A stretch of 55,795 bases of DNA, from assembly GCA_041695325.1 (NCBI GenBank), contig JBGFRC010000022.1, positions 1-55,795 on the forward strand. Direction: 5' to 3'. The translations under genes and the position numbers were made by a program. This document shows, piece by piece, positions 1 through 8,692 of the stretch. The stretch's first letter is position 1; each line of letters starts with the position of its first letter. The notes below the pieces were generated by a model. That model saw nothing but the letters and a program-made list of their open reading frames with translations, searched no databases and had not been told where the DNA came from. The DNA comes from SURF-13 sp041695325 (lineage in GTDB: Bacteria; Pseudomonadota; Gammaproteobacteria; SURF-13).

Positions 1-1
1 C

Positions 2-1276
2 TCGGCCGTCGAGATTCGCGATTTTGTGCTTGATCCGCCGAAAACAAAACTGAGAGCTGTCGTCGCGAATCCTCCCTACATCCGCCATCATCGTTTACCC
101 GCGGACGTGAAGCGCAGGCTCTGGGCATTCAGCATGGGTCTCACCGGCATTGCTGTCGATGCGCGTGCAAGCTACCACATCTATTTCTTGCTTCGGGCGC
201 TCCAGTTGCTTGAAAAGAACGGCAGGCTCGCTTTCATTATGCCTGCCGATACCTGTGAGGGAATATTCGCCGCGGCACTATGGCAGTGGATCACCGCGCA
301 CTACCGGCTCGATGCCGTGATTACGTTTGACCCGCAGGCGTCACCATTTCCCGGCGTCGATACTAACCCGGTGGTTTTCATGATCGAGCATTCGGATACT
401 CAGGAGGAATTTTATTGGGTGCGTGTTATCCAGCCGGACGGTTTTTCACTTCGCGATTGGGTACTGTCCGGGTTCAATATCGAATCAGAGAGTTTTTCGG
501 CTCAGCGCCGATTGCTCAAAGAGGGGATTGCCACAGGCCTGTCCCGGCCGCCTCGCATCGCACAACACCCCGCGGCGCTTGGTGATTTTGCTACCGTTAT
601 GCGCGGTATTGCGACGGGCGCGAACGACTATTTTTTTCTGACAACCAAAGACGCGGCCAGGTTAAAGCTTCCGAAGAATTTCCTGACAACAGCAATCGGC
701 CGCACAAGAGACGTTGCGGATGCTGAACTGACCCGCGCAGATATACAACGGCTTGACGGCCAAGGGCGTCCCACGCTTCTGTTTTCGCCGGATGGCAGGC
801 CGTTGGAAAAATTTCCAGCCACCGTGCGTCGTTACCTCAAACATGGCGAAAAGCTTGGTTTACCTGATAGGGCGCTCATCAAAACACGCAATCCGTGGTA
901 CAAAATGGAAACGCGACGCGTCCCTCCTTTTCTTTTCGCTTATCTGGGACGACGCAATGCGCGTTTTATTCGCAATCGCGCCAGCGCCGTTCCGCTCACC
1001 GGGTTTTTATGCGTTTATCCAAAGATCATCGCCCCGGGTTTCATCGCGCGGCTGTGGGTATTGCTGAAGCATCCTGATACAGTCGCTAATCTCGGTTTGG
1101 TCGGGAAATCCTACGGAGCGGGAGCGGTGAAGGTCGAACCGCGTGCCCTGGAGCGGTTGCCACTGACGATGCGTGCGTTGCAGGAGGCGAATATCGCATT
1201 GCCAGCACGCACAACACAGCTTGAATTTTGTCTTGCTGAAGAACGCGCACGATATCGTGTGAAAAGAAAATCATGA
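2..1276 (+). CDS. Class I SAM-dependent adenine-N6 DNA methyltransferase, 3' part (5' end outside window)
   Basis: The frame is open to the left edge, so the true start lies outside; the GTG at 26 is internal. The visible N-terminus carries the NPPY motif (VVANPPYIRHH), the catalytic motif IV of N6-adenine methyltransferases. It is followed by a fold segment (YFLLRALQLLEKNGRLAFIMP) typical of TaqI/Eco57I-type enzymes. The remaining ~280 residues would be the target-recognition part. The last four bases (ATGA) overlap the sucD start. Base composition is visibly less GC-rich than the following genes, and sucD is normally preceded by sucC, so I infer horizontal acquisition. It could be a solitary methylase or part of a restriction system; upstream genes are not visible. 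Confidence 0.8.
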   Translation, partial: SAVEIRDFVLDPPKTKLRAVVANPPYIRHHRLPADVKRRLWAFSMGLTGIAVDARASYHIYFLLRALQLLEKNGRLAFIMPADTCEGIFAAALWQWITAHYRLDAVITFDPQASPFPGVDTNPVVFMIEHSDTQEEFYWVRVIQPDGFSLRDWVLSGFNIESESFSAQRRLLKEGIATGLSRPPRIAQHPAALGDFATVMRGIATGANDYFFLTTKDAARLKLPKNFLTTAIGRTRDVADAELTRADIQRLDGQGRPTLLFSPDGRPLEKFPATVRRYLKHGEKLGLPDRALIKTRNPWYKMETRRVPPFLFAYLGRRNARFIRNRASAVPLTGFLCVYPKIIAPGFIARLWVLLKHPDTVANLGLVGKSYGAGAVKVEPRALERLPLTMRALQEANIALPARTTQLEFCLAEERARYRVKRKS

Positions 1277-2169
1277 GCATCTTGATTAACAAAAACACCA
1301 AGGTGATCTGCCAGGGCTTCACCGGCAAGCAGGGCACGTTTCACTCCGAACAGGCGATCGCCTACGGCACCAGGATGGTGGGCGGGGTGACGCCGGGCAA
1401 GGGCGGGGAGACGCATTTGGGCCTGCCAGTGTTCAACACCTTGCGTGAAGCGGTGCGCGAGACCAGCGCCGACGCCACCATGATTTACGTGCCCGCTCCG
1501 TTCGCGGCGGATGCGATTTTGGAGGCGGCGGATGCCGGGATTAAAGTGATCGTGTGCATCACCGAAGGCATCCCGGTGCTTGACATGTTGAACGTCAAGG
1601 CCGCGCTGAAAAATTATCCTGAGGTGAAGCTTATCGGCCCGAACTGCCCCGGTGTCATCACGCCGGGCGAGTGCAAGATCGGCATCATGCCGGGCGTGAT
1701 ACACCAGCCCGGGCGCATCGGCATCGTGTCGCGCTCCGGCACGCTTACTTATGAGGCGGTGCATCAAACCACACAAAACGGTTTGGGACAAAGTACCTGC
1801 GTCGGCATCGGCGGCGATCCGATTCAGGGCATGAATTTCATTGACTGCCTGGAGTTGTTCGAACGTGATCCGCAAACGGAAGGCGTCATACTGGTGGGTG
1901 AGATCGGCGGCGCGGCGGAAGAGGCCGCCGCGGAGTATATCAAGGCACACGTGCGCAAGCCCGTGGCCGCCTACATCGCGGGACAGACCGCGCCGCCCGG
2001 CAAGCGCATGGGGCACGCGGGCGCGATCATCGCGGGCGGCACGGGCACGGCAGCGGGTAAAATCACCGCGCTGGAAGCGGCGGGCGTCGCGGTCGCGCGC
2101 TCACCCGCGGAGATGGGAGAGACTATGGCGGCACTGCTGCAACGCGCGAAAAGATCCGCCGCGCGATGA
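1273..2169 (+). CDS. sucD: Succinyl-CoA synthetase (ADP/GDP-forming) alpha subunit
   Basis: 298 aa, full length. It forms succinate and ATP/GTP from succinyl-CoA in the TCA cycle together with the beta subunit SucC. The N-terminal CoA-binding Rossmann domain (QGFTGKQGTFH, residues 14-24) and the active-site histidine in KRMGHAGAI (H248, the phosphohistidine loop) are present, as is the GPNCPG motif. The ATG overlaps the methyltransferase stop as ATGA, and its own stop overlaps nadE as ATGA, so it is translationally coupled on both sides. No sucC is seen immediately upstream, where the family norm would place it. Confidence 0.95.
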   Translation: MSILINKNTKVICQGFTGKQGTFHSEQAIAYGTRMVGGVTPGKGGETHLGLPVFNTLREAVRETSADATMIYVPAPFAADAILEAADAGIKVIVCITEGIPVLDMLNVKAALKNYPEVKLIGPNCPGVITPGECKIGIMPGVIHQPGRIGIVSRSGTLTYEAVHQTTQNGLGQSTCVGIGGDPIQGMNFIDCLELFERDPQTEGVILVGEIGGAAEEAAAEYIKAHVRKPVAAYIAGQTAPPGKRMGHAGAIIAGGTGTAAGKITALEAAGVAVARSPAEMGETMAALLQRAKRSAAR

Positions 2170-3809
2170 GCACGCGTTTGCGCATCGTCGCCGCCCAGAT
2201 CAACCTGTGCGTGGGTGACGTGCGCGGCAACGCGCGCAAACTCATCGCCGCCGCGCATCAAGCGCGCGATGGGCTGCGCGCCGACGTGGTGGTGTTTCCC
2301 GAGCTCGCGCTCACCGGCTATCCGCCGGAGGATTTGCTGCTGCGTCCTGATCTCCACGCCCAGGTGCGGGAGGGCATTGAGGAGCTGAAGCGCGGGATAA
2401 ACGGCATTATGGTGCTGTTCGGTTATCCGCATCAGGAAGACCAGCGCCTCTACAATGCCGCCGCCCTGTTACGCGACGGCGCCGTCGTCGCGCGTTACTT
2501 CAAACAACATCTGCCGAACTACGGCGTGTTTGACGAAAAGCGCTATTTCCTCCCTGGTGAGCGCCCTTGTGTGGTGGATATAAAAGGCATACCCACCGCG
2601 CTCAGCATCTGCGAGGACATCTGGATGCCGGGGCCGATACGGCAGGCGCGCGAGACTGGCGCGCGGTTGCTCATCAACATCAACGCCTCGCCGTTTCACC
2701 TCGCCAAGGGCGAGGAGCGCGTGGCGTTGCTCAGGCAGCGCGCGCAACAAGGCGAGATGCCTATCGTGTACGTCAATCTCGTGGGCGGACAGGACGAGCT
2801 GGTGTTCGACGGCGAGTCGCTTGCGGTGGACGCCGAGGGCCGGCTCATGCTGCGCGCGCCGGCCTTTCGCGAAGGGCTGTTCCCGTTGGATTTGCTGGCG
2901 AACGGCGGCGTTGCCGTTCAGCCCGGCGTGCGCTGCGCGCCGCTAAGCGAGGAACAAAGCGCCTATGAAGCCCTGCTGCTGGGCGTGCGCGATTACGTGA
3001 ACAAAAATGCCTTTAAGGGGGCGGTGATCGGCGTCTCCGGCGGCATAGATTCCTCGTTGACCCTGGCCATTGCCGTGGATGCCTTAGGCGCGGAGCGCGT
3101 CGAGGCCGTGCTCATGCCCTCGCGTTATACCGCGACCATGAGCGTGGAAGACGGCAGGGCGGTCGCCGAGGCGCTGGGCGTGAGACACAGCCTGATCTCC
3201 ATCGAGCCCGCCTTTCAGGCCTTTTTGGACAGCCTCAAGGAAGAGTTTGCCGGCCTGTCTGCCGATGTCACCGAGGAAAATATCCAGGCGCGTTGCCGCG
3301 GCGTGATCTTGATGGCCATCGCCAACAAGAAACGCAACATCGTGCTTTCCACCGGCAACAAAAGCGAGATGTCGGTGGGGTATGCCACGCTGTACGGTGA
3401 CATGGCGGGCGGGTTCGCGCCGCTCAAGGACGTGCCCAAGCTGCTCGTGTACCGGCTCGCCGAGTATCGCAATCGTCTCCAGCCGGTGATTCCAAAACGC
3501 GTGTTTGAGCGCCCCCCCACCGCGGAACTTGCGCCCGGCCAAAAGGACACCGATGCACTGCCGCCTTATCCCGTGCTCGATCCAATACTCAAGATGTACG
3601 TTGAGCAGGACAAGCGCCAGGAGGACATCGTCGCCGCGGGTTTCGACGAACAGACCGTGAGAAACGTGATCCGCATGGTGGACCGCAACGAATACAAGCG
3701 CCGCCAGGCCGCGCCCGGCGTGCGCATCACCCCGCGTGCCTTTGGCCGCGATCGGCGCTATCCTATTACCTGGTGTGCCTCCCCTGATCGGGGACACATT
3801 GGAACTTGA
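2166..3809 (+). CDS. nadE: Glutamine-dependent NAD+ synthetase
   Basis: 547 aa, two-domain form. The N-terminal nitrilase-type glutaminase (residues ~5-250) has the E46 / K113 / C149 triad (FPELALTGYPPE, KQHLPNYG, ICEDIW). The C-terminal ammonia-dependent synthetase has the ATP pyrophosphatase loop SGGIDSS at 291-297. It amidates deamido-NAD with glutamine nitrogen in the last step of NAD synthesis. It overlaps sucD by 4 bp. The C-terminus ends in the familiar ITPRAFGRDRRYPIT segment plus about a dozen extra residues. The following gene encodes P-II, and both genes relate to glutamine supply. Confidence 0.95.
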   Translation: MSTRLRIVAAQINLCVGDVRGNARKLIAAAHQARDGLRADVVVFPELALTGYPPEDLLLRPDLHAQVREGIEELKRGINGIMVLFGYPHQEDQRLYNAAALLRDGAVVARYFKQHLPNYGVFDEKRYFLPGERPCVVDIKGIPTALSICEDIWMPGPIRQARETGARLLININASPFHLAKGEERVALLRQRAQQGEMPIVYVNLVGGQDELVFDGESLAVDAEGRLMLRAPAFREGLFPLDLLANGGVAVQPGVRCAPLSEEQSAYEALLLGVRDYVNKNAFKGAVIGVSGGIDSSLTLAIAVDALGAERVEAVLMPSRYTATMSVEDGRAVAEALGVRHSLISIEPAFQAFLDSLKEEFAGLSADVTEENIQARCRGVILMAIANKKRNIVLSTGNKSEMSVGYATLYGDMAGGFAPLKDVPKLLVYRLAEYRNRLQPVIPKRVFERPPTAELAPGQKDTDALPPYPVLDPILKMYVEQDKRQEDIVAAGFDEQTVRNVIRMVDRNEYKRRQAAPGVRITPRAFGRDRRYPITWCASPDRGHIGT

Positions 3810-3819
3810 GGACGACAAC

Positions 3820-4158
3820 ATGAAGAAACTTGCAGCGATCATCAAACCGTTCAAACTGGACGACGTGCGCGAAGCGCTGTCCGAGATCGGCATCACCGGC
3901 ATGACCGTGACCGAGGTCAAGGGCTTCGGCCGGCAAAAAGGCCACACCGAACTGTATCGCGGCGCGGAATACGTGGTGGACTTTCTGCCCAAGGTGAAGA
4001 TCGAGGTGGTGCTGCCCGCCGATCAGGTGGAGCGCGCCATTGAGGCTATCACCCAGGCCGCGCGCACCGGCAAGATCGGCGACGGCAAGATTTTCGTCTA
4101 CCCGGTGGAAAAAGTGGTGCGCATCCGCACCGGTGAAACCGACTTGTCGGCGATTTAA
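3820..4158 (+). CDS. glnB: P-II nitrogen regulatory protein (GlnB/GlnK)
   Basis: 112 aa, the standard length. ATG 3820 is chosen over an upstream in-frame start because it gives the canonical MKKLAAIIKPFKLDDVR N-terminus and has a GAGG motif 8 bases upstream. The T-loop tyrosine used for uridylylation is Y51 (RGAEYVVDF), and Y46 is also present. The C-terminal segment GKIFVYPVEKVVRIRTGE is typical. It senses 2-oxoglutarate and ATP/ADP and controls glutamine synthetase or AmtB. No amtB is adjacent, so glnB and glnK cannot be separated. Its TAA stop lies inside the left terminal repeat of the next segment (4155-4169). Confidence 0.93.
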   Translation: MKKLAAIIKPFKLDDVREALSEIGITGMTVTEVKGFGRQKGHTELYRGAEYVVDFLPKVKIEVVLPADQVERAIEAITQAARTGKIGDGKIFVYPVEKVVRIRTGETDLSAI

Positions 4159-4169
4159 GGAAACTCTGA
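4155..4169 (+). repeat. Left terminal inverted repeat of IS630-like segment
   Basis: TTAAGGAAACTCTGA is identical to the left end of the repeat element at 34691 and is the inverted partner of TCAGAGCTTCCTTAA at 9510-9524 (two mismatches). It overlaps the stop codon of the P-II gene. Confidence 0.7.
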
Positions 4170-4172
4170 TTA

Positions 4173-4194
4173 ACAGTTCGTTGAAAAACGAACT
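4173..4194. repeat. Hairpin with GAAA tetraloop after the P-II gene
   Basis: A perfect 9-bp stem CAGTTCGTT / AACGAACTG closes a GAAA loop. It resembles the first hairpin of the family-2 elements described below. There is no T-run, so it is not a classical terminator, though it could protect the mRNA 3' end. Confidence 0.55.
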
Positions 4195-4270
4195 GCTAGG
4201 CGGTCCTGGGGTATCTCGCTTATTGTTGTCAATCTGACACACCTGTGATCACTTTCATCGAGTCGGCGGG

Positions 4271-5356
4271 TCAATGCCGATGGCGGTGATGGATGTCCGG
4301 GTAGTGTGGATGGCTGTGCACCAGCGGACGGTGTTCATGGACATGCGTGTGCGGCTCGCGCCCGTCCCAGGGGAAATCGTGCTCGTGCCGGTGATGCGCG
4401 TCGTGCACGTGCGCATGGCGGTGCACGAGCCTGTCGTGCACGTGGTCGTGCTCGTGCCGTTCGGTGAAGTGCAGCCACACGCCGGCCGCCATCAGTACGG
4501 CCGCGGGCCAGAACAGCATGCCCGGTGTTTCCTGGAGCAGGAGCAGCGCCAGACCCGCGCCGATGAAGGGCGCGGTCGAGAAGTAGGCGCCCGTGCGCGC
4601 CGTGCCGATATCGCGCAGCGCGCGCACGAACAGCGCGAGGCTGATACCGTAGCCGAGCAATCCCACCACGGCGCCGCCGAGCAGCGCGCTCAGGGGCGGC
4701 GGCGTCCAGCCGGCGGCAGCGGCGATACCGAGGTTGACCGCGCCCGCGACCAATCCCTTGATGCCGGCGATCTGCACCGGGTCGGCCGCCGAGACCTTGC
4801 GCGTCAGGTTGTTGTCGATCGCCCAGCCGAGGCAGGCGGCGGCGATCGCCGCGGCACCGAGTGATAGGCCGTAGATACCCCACCTGCCACCCCACGACAA
4901 CAAGACACCAGCCAGCACGATCAGTCCCATGCCGAGCGCGATACGCCGGTCCACGTTCTCGCGGAACACGAACCACGCGAGCAGCGCGGTGAACACGCCT
5001 TCGAGGTTGAGCAACAGCGCGGCACTGGCCGCCGGCATGGCCGTGAGCCCCGCCATGAGCAGCACTGGCGCCACCACGCCGCCGGCGGCGATCGCAGCGG
5101 CGAGCCACGGCAGATCGCGGCGCACGAGCGGCGCCTCGCGCCGCGTGTGATGGAACAAGACGCGGCGCAGACCGAACCAGCCCAGCAGGCCAATGCCGGA
5201 CGCAGCATAAAGCAGGCCCGCGAGCGCAACCGGCGGAAACGCGCTGAGCAGGAGCTTCGCGAACGGCGTGCTCGCACCGAACAGCACCGCCGCGGCGAGG
5301 GCGCTGATCACGCCGGAATGGAATCGCGCCGGCAGAGGGTTCATGAACCAGCACAC
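4271..5356 (-). CDS. EamA/DMT-family transporter with a histidine-rich C-terminal tail
   Basis: 361 aa. About ten hydrophobic segments form two EamA repeats (roughly residues 14-145 and 165-290), the drug/metabolite transporter fold. From about residue 297 the protein changes to a ~60-residue cytosolic-type tail with 23 histidines, mostly HxH and HxD spacing. Such tails bind Zn2+, Ni2+ or Co2+ in other transporters, so metal export or metal-gated export is a reasonable inference; the substrate is unknown. Start: ATG 5356 is the longest; ATG 5344 (MNPLPARF) is also possible. It is last in a minus-strand series after TerC-like and CorC-like genes. Confidence 0.85.
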   Translation of the reverse strand: MCWFMNPLPARFHSGVISALAAAVLFGASTPFAKLLLSAFPPVALAGLLYAASGIGLLGWFGLRRVLFHHTRREAPLVRRDLPWLAAAIAAGGVVAPVLLMAGLTAMPAASAALLLNLEGVFTALLAWFVFRENVDRRIALGMGLIVLAGVLLSWGGRWGIYGLSLGAAAIAAACLGWAIDNNLTRKVSAADPVQIAGIKGLVAGAVNLGIAAAAGWTPPPLSALLGGAVVGLLGYGISLALFVRALRDIGTARTGAYFSTAPFIGAGLALLLLQETPGMLFWPAAVLMAAGVWLHFTERHEHDHVHDRLVHRHAHVHDAHHRHEHDFPWDGREPHTHVHEHRPLVHSHPHYPDIHHRHRH

Positions 5357-5384
5357 ATAGGGGCGGATACTCGCTGGGCGTTAC

Positions 5385-6707
5385 TCATTGCGCCTTGCCC
5401 TCTTCCCGCAGCGTGTCGCCTGACTCGCCGAGACGGGCGGCCAGCACCCGATCAATGCGCCGGCCATCCATGTCCACCACCTCGAAGCGCCACCCGCCCC
5501 ATTCGAAATGATCGCCGATCGCCGGCACGCGCCCCAGGTGCGTGAGAACGAACCCGCCGACGGTCTCGTAGGCGCCCGTCTCCTCCTCCGGCAGGCTCGG
5601 GAGGCCGAGCGCTTCTTTGAATTCATCCACCGCCAACAACCCGTCCATCAGCCAGGAGCCGTCCTCGCGCCGCACCAGCCGGGGCTCGGCGGCCGCTTCT
5701 TCCGTGGGCAGCACCCCGACGATCGCCTCGAGCACATCGTGCAGTGTCACCAGACCCCGGATCTCGCCGTGGGGCCCCGTCACTAGGGCGATATGCAGCG
5801 GCGATGCCTTGAACAGCTCCAGCAGGCGCAGCGGGGAGACCGTCGCCGGCACACGCAGCGGCGGGCGCATGACGGCCTGAAGGTCGGGCGCGCCGCCCGC
5901 AAGCACGTGCGCCAGCAGCTCCTTCGACTGCACGACGCCGACCACCCGGTCGAGGCTGCCGCGCGCCACTGGAAAGCGGGCGTGCGGGTTCTCCGCCATC
6001 TCGCGGGCATTAACCTCGATCGGGTCGTCCAGGTCGAGCCACACGATCTCCCCGCGCGGGGTCATGAGGGTTTCGATGGGCCGGTCGGCCAGGCGGATGA
6101 CGTTCTTCAACAGGTCGCGCTCCTCCTTGAGGAACACGCCGGTGCGCGCGCCTTCCTCGATCAGGGCCTGGATCTCGTCTTCGGTGACTTGCGGTTCCGC
6201 CGACGGCCGGACGCGCAACAGCCGCAGCACCACGTCGACCGACCCGCCCAGCAGCCACACCGCCGGATAGGCAAGGCGCGACAGCCCGCGCATCGGGGCG
6301 GCCACCAGGCGCGCGATCTTCTCGGGCGAGAGCAGCGCCAGCCGCTTGGGTACCAGCTCACCGACGATCAGCGACAGATAGGTGATGCCGACGACGACGA
6401 TCGCGGTGGCGATCGGCTCGCGGTAGTCCGCAACCAGCGGGAACGGCTTCAGGAACTCCTCGACGTCGTCGGCAATCAGCGCCTCGCCCATGGCGCCGGA
6501 GAGGATGCCGATGAGCGTGATCCCGATCTGGATGGTGGGGAGGAACACGTTCGGCGAGTTGTGCAGCGCCAGCGCGCTGGCCGCCTTGGCGTCGCCCTGC
6601 CTGGCCCACTGCTGCAGGCGCAGGCGGCGCGCGGACACCACCGCCAGCTCCGACATGGCGAACACGCCGTTGAACAAGATCAGCACGACAACGATCAGTA
6701 TCTCCAT
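5385..6707 (-). CDS. HlyC/CorC-family protein (CNNM/DUF21 membrane domain, CBS pair, CorC domain)
   Basis: 440 aa. ATG 6707 is chosen because AGGAG lies 6 bases upstream; a longer reading adds 13 residues without support. The DUF21/CNNM transmembrane domain spans ~1-170 (MEILIVVVLILFNGVFAMSE, then AMSELAVVSARRLRLQQ). A CBS pair lies at ~205-325 (ETLMTPRGEIVWLD), and the CorC/HlyC domain ends the protein (TVGGFVLTHLGRVPAIGD). Relatives act in Mg2+/Co2+ efflux or homeostasis. The gene lies 28 bp from the EamA start and shares its domain tail with the TerC-like neighbour, so the three are probably co-transcribed. Confidence 0.88.
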   Translation of the reverse strand: MEILIVVVLILFNGVFAMSELAVVSARRLRLQQWARQGDAKAASALALHNSPNVFLPTIQIGITLIGILSGAMGEALIADDVEEFLKPFPLVADYREPIATAIVVVGITYLSLIVGELVPKRLALLSPEKIARLVAAPMRGLSRLAYPAVWLLGGSVDVVLRLLRVRPSAEPQVTEDEIQALIEEGARTGVFLKEERDLLKNVIRLADRPIETLMTPRGEIVWLDLDDPIEVNAREMAENPHARFPVARGSLDRVVGVVQSKELLAHVLAGGAPDLQAVMRPPLRVPATVSPLRLLELFKASPLHIALVTGPHGEIRGLVTLHDVLEAIVGVLPTEEAAAEPRLVRREDGSWLMDGLLAVDEFKEALGLPSLPEEETGAYETVGGFVLTHLGRVPAIGDHFEWGGWRFEVVDMDGRRIDRVLAARLGESGDTLREEGKAQ

Positions 6708-6942
6708 CACGAACTCCTGGCTGCCCAAACCATTTGGCGGGAACACAGTCTATCGCACCCGGCTTCCCGTGCCGTGCCTTCGCCTCGTACCCGGCCCTTT
6801 TTCTATCCCGAGCCAGGCTGGTCGCGAGCAGCATTGGCGATCCATCGTGCCTCGCGGCACTGAAGGTGCACGACCGCAAAACGGCGGCCCCGACGCGGCT
6901 GCCCGGAAAGCGTGCGAGGCATCGGTGAGCGGGATCAGAACG

Positions 6943-8553
6943 TTATGTGCGATCTTCGTCATGGTTGAGGCTCGGCACCCTCTTGTCGAGCGCCGGCGCA
7001 CGAGGGGCACGAACGACGCTCACCCGCACGATTCGGTGCCCGTCCATCTTGACGACCTCGAAGCGGTAGCCTGCGAGCTCGAAGCCCTCGCCCGGTTTCG
7101 GCACGTGCTGCAGCTGGGCGAGCACGAGCCCGGCGAGCGTGTGGAAGCCTTCATCCCGCGGCAGCTCCTCGATGCCGAGCAGCTCCTCGAGCCGGCCGAG
7201 ATCGAGGCTCCCGTCGAGCAGCCAGGCGCCTTCTCCTCGCTCAACCACCGCCGGCGTTTCGTCGCCCGCGTACGCCAGCTCCCCGGCGATGGCGGCCAGC
7301 AGGTCGCTCGCCGTGACCAGCCCCTCGACGCTGCCGTACTCGTCGACCACGACCCCCACCGGCACCGGGTGCTGGCGCAGTTTCTCCAGCGCGCGCAGCG
7401 CGCTCATGCCCTCGGGCAGCCCGAGCGGCTGGTCGGTGACCAGGGACTCGAGGTTGGGTGGGGCCCCGCTCAGGAGCCGGGCGGCGAGCGCCCGCGCCTC
7501 CACCACGCCGAGCAGCCGGTCGAGCTCGCCGCGCGCGACCAGAAACCGGTTGTGCGGGTGTTGCTCCAGAGTCTGCCGGATCTCTTCGGGCGAGGCGGCC
7601 GCATCCAGCCAGACGATGTCCGGCCGAGGCGTCATGACGGCCTGGATCGGGCGCTCTCCGAGCTCGAGCACGGCCTGGATCATGCCGCGCTCGGTGGACG
7701 TGAACGCCGGCTGCTCCCCCTGTGGCGCCGCCATGGCGGCGACCTCCGCGCCCACCACGGCCGGCTCGGGCCGCCCGCCGAGCAGCCGCAGCACGGCGTC
7801 GGCCGTGCGCTCGCGCAGCGGGCGGGTGCCGGCGAGGAACCGGCGGCGGTTGAACAGGGCGAGCTGGTTGAACGCCTCGATCAGGACCGAGAAGCCGATC
7901 GCGGCGTAAAGGTAGCCCTTCGGGATGTGAAAGCCCATTCCTTCGGCGATCAGCGCGAAGCCGATCATGAGGAGAAAACCGAGGCAGAGGATGACGACGG
8001 TCGGATGCGCGTTGACGAACGCGGTGAGCGGCTTGCTCGCCACGATCATGAGGGCCATCGCGATCACGACCGCCGCGATCATCACCGGCAGGTCGTCCAC
8101 CATGCCGACGGCCGTGATGACGGCATCGAGCGAGAATACCGCGTCGAGCACCACGATCTGCGCCACCACGGTCCAGAACCCGGCGTACATCTGCGGTCCG
8201 CGGTGCTCGCGCGCGCCGCCTTCCAGGCGCTCGTGCAGCTCCATCGTGGCCTTGAAGAGCAGGAACACGCCGCCGAGCAGCAGGATGAGGTCGCGGCCCG
8301 AAAGCGCCTTGCCGAGCACGGTGAGCAGCGGCTCGGTCAGCGTGATGAGCCACGAGATGCTGAACAGCAGGCCCACGCGCATGCCGAGCGCGAGGCCGAG
8401 GCCGATGACGCGCGCCCGGTCGCGCTCTTTCGGCGGGAGCTTGTCCGCCAGGATGGCGATGAAGATGAGGTTGTCGATGCCGAGGACGATCTCGAGCACC
8501 ACGAGGGTGAGGAACCCGACCCAGATGGTCGGGTCCGCGATCCATTCGAACAT
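6943..8553 (-). CDS. TerC-family membrane protein fused to CBS and CorC domains (YegH/YoaE type)
   Basis: 536 aa. The TerC domain (residues 1-~235) begins WVGFLTLVVLEIVLGIDNLIF, with the conserved acidic residues in its membrane segments. A CBS region follows (ELGERPIQAVMTPRPDIVWLD), then a C-terminal CorC domain (HTLAGLVLAQLQHVPKPGEG). TerC/Alx members export Mn2+ or shape metal loading of secreted proteins. Its C-terminal half is paralogous to that of the adjacent CorC gene. The 235 bp to the next gene (6708-6942) hold no gene I can support. Long reading frames on the other strand are GC-bias shadows. Confidence 0.88.
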   Translation of the reverse strand: MFEWIADPTIWVGFLTLVVLEIVLGIDNLIFIAILADKLPPKERDRARVIGLGLALGMRVGLLFSISWLITLTEPLLTVLGKALSGRDLILLLGGVFLLFKATMELHERLEGGAREHRGPQMYAGFWTVVAQIVVLDAVFSLDAVITAVGMVDDLPVMIAAVVIAMALMIVASKPLTAFVNAHPTVVILCLGFLLMIGFALIAEGMGFHIPKGYLYAAIGFSVLIEAFNQLALFNRRRFLAGTRPLRERTADAVLRLLGGRPEPAVVGAEVAAMAAPQGEQPAFTSTERGMIQAVLELGERPIQAVMTPRPDIVWLDAAASPEEIRQTLEQHPHNRFLVARGELDRLLGVVEARALAARLLSGAPPNLESLVTDQPLGLPEGMSALRALEKLRQHPVPVGVVVDEYGSVEGLVTASDLLAAIAGELAYAGDETPAVVERGEGAWLLDGSLDLGRLEELLGIEELPRDEGFHTLAGLVLAQLQHVPKPGEGFELAGYRFEVVKMDGHRIVRVSVVRAPRAPALDKRVPSLNHDEDRT

Positions 8554-8586
8554 GGTTGCCTCTAATCCGTACCAGGTAAACGAAGA

Positions 8587-8692
8587 CTAGCCGGAGAGCG
8601 CGTGCTGGAAGAACAGCAGCGCCGCCTGCACCATCGCCCAGAGGACGCCCCAGACGACGACCAGGCTCGCCAGGCCGCCCGCACTCAGGCCG
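8587..8692 (-). pseudogene. Possible C-terminal remnant of a membrane protein cut by the IS630 fragment
   Basis: On the minus strand, just 33 bp upstream of the TerC start, a frame ends LFFQHALSG-stop. It is preceded by a hydrophobic stretch (GGLASLVVVWGVLWAMVQAA) that looks like a last membrane helix. Further upstream the frame runs antisense into transposase sequence and loses this character. I infer a truncated gene whose 5' part was replaced. No family is recognised, and chance hydrophobicity in GC-rich DNA is possible. Confidence 0.35.

Noticed and set aside
6490..8565. A 691-codon plus-strand reading frame opposite the CorC and TerC genes
   Set aside because: Its sequence is rich in His, Arg, Asp and Gln repeats, typical of the antisense of GC-rich membrane-protein genes. 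The minus-strand genes have full domain signatures.
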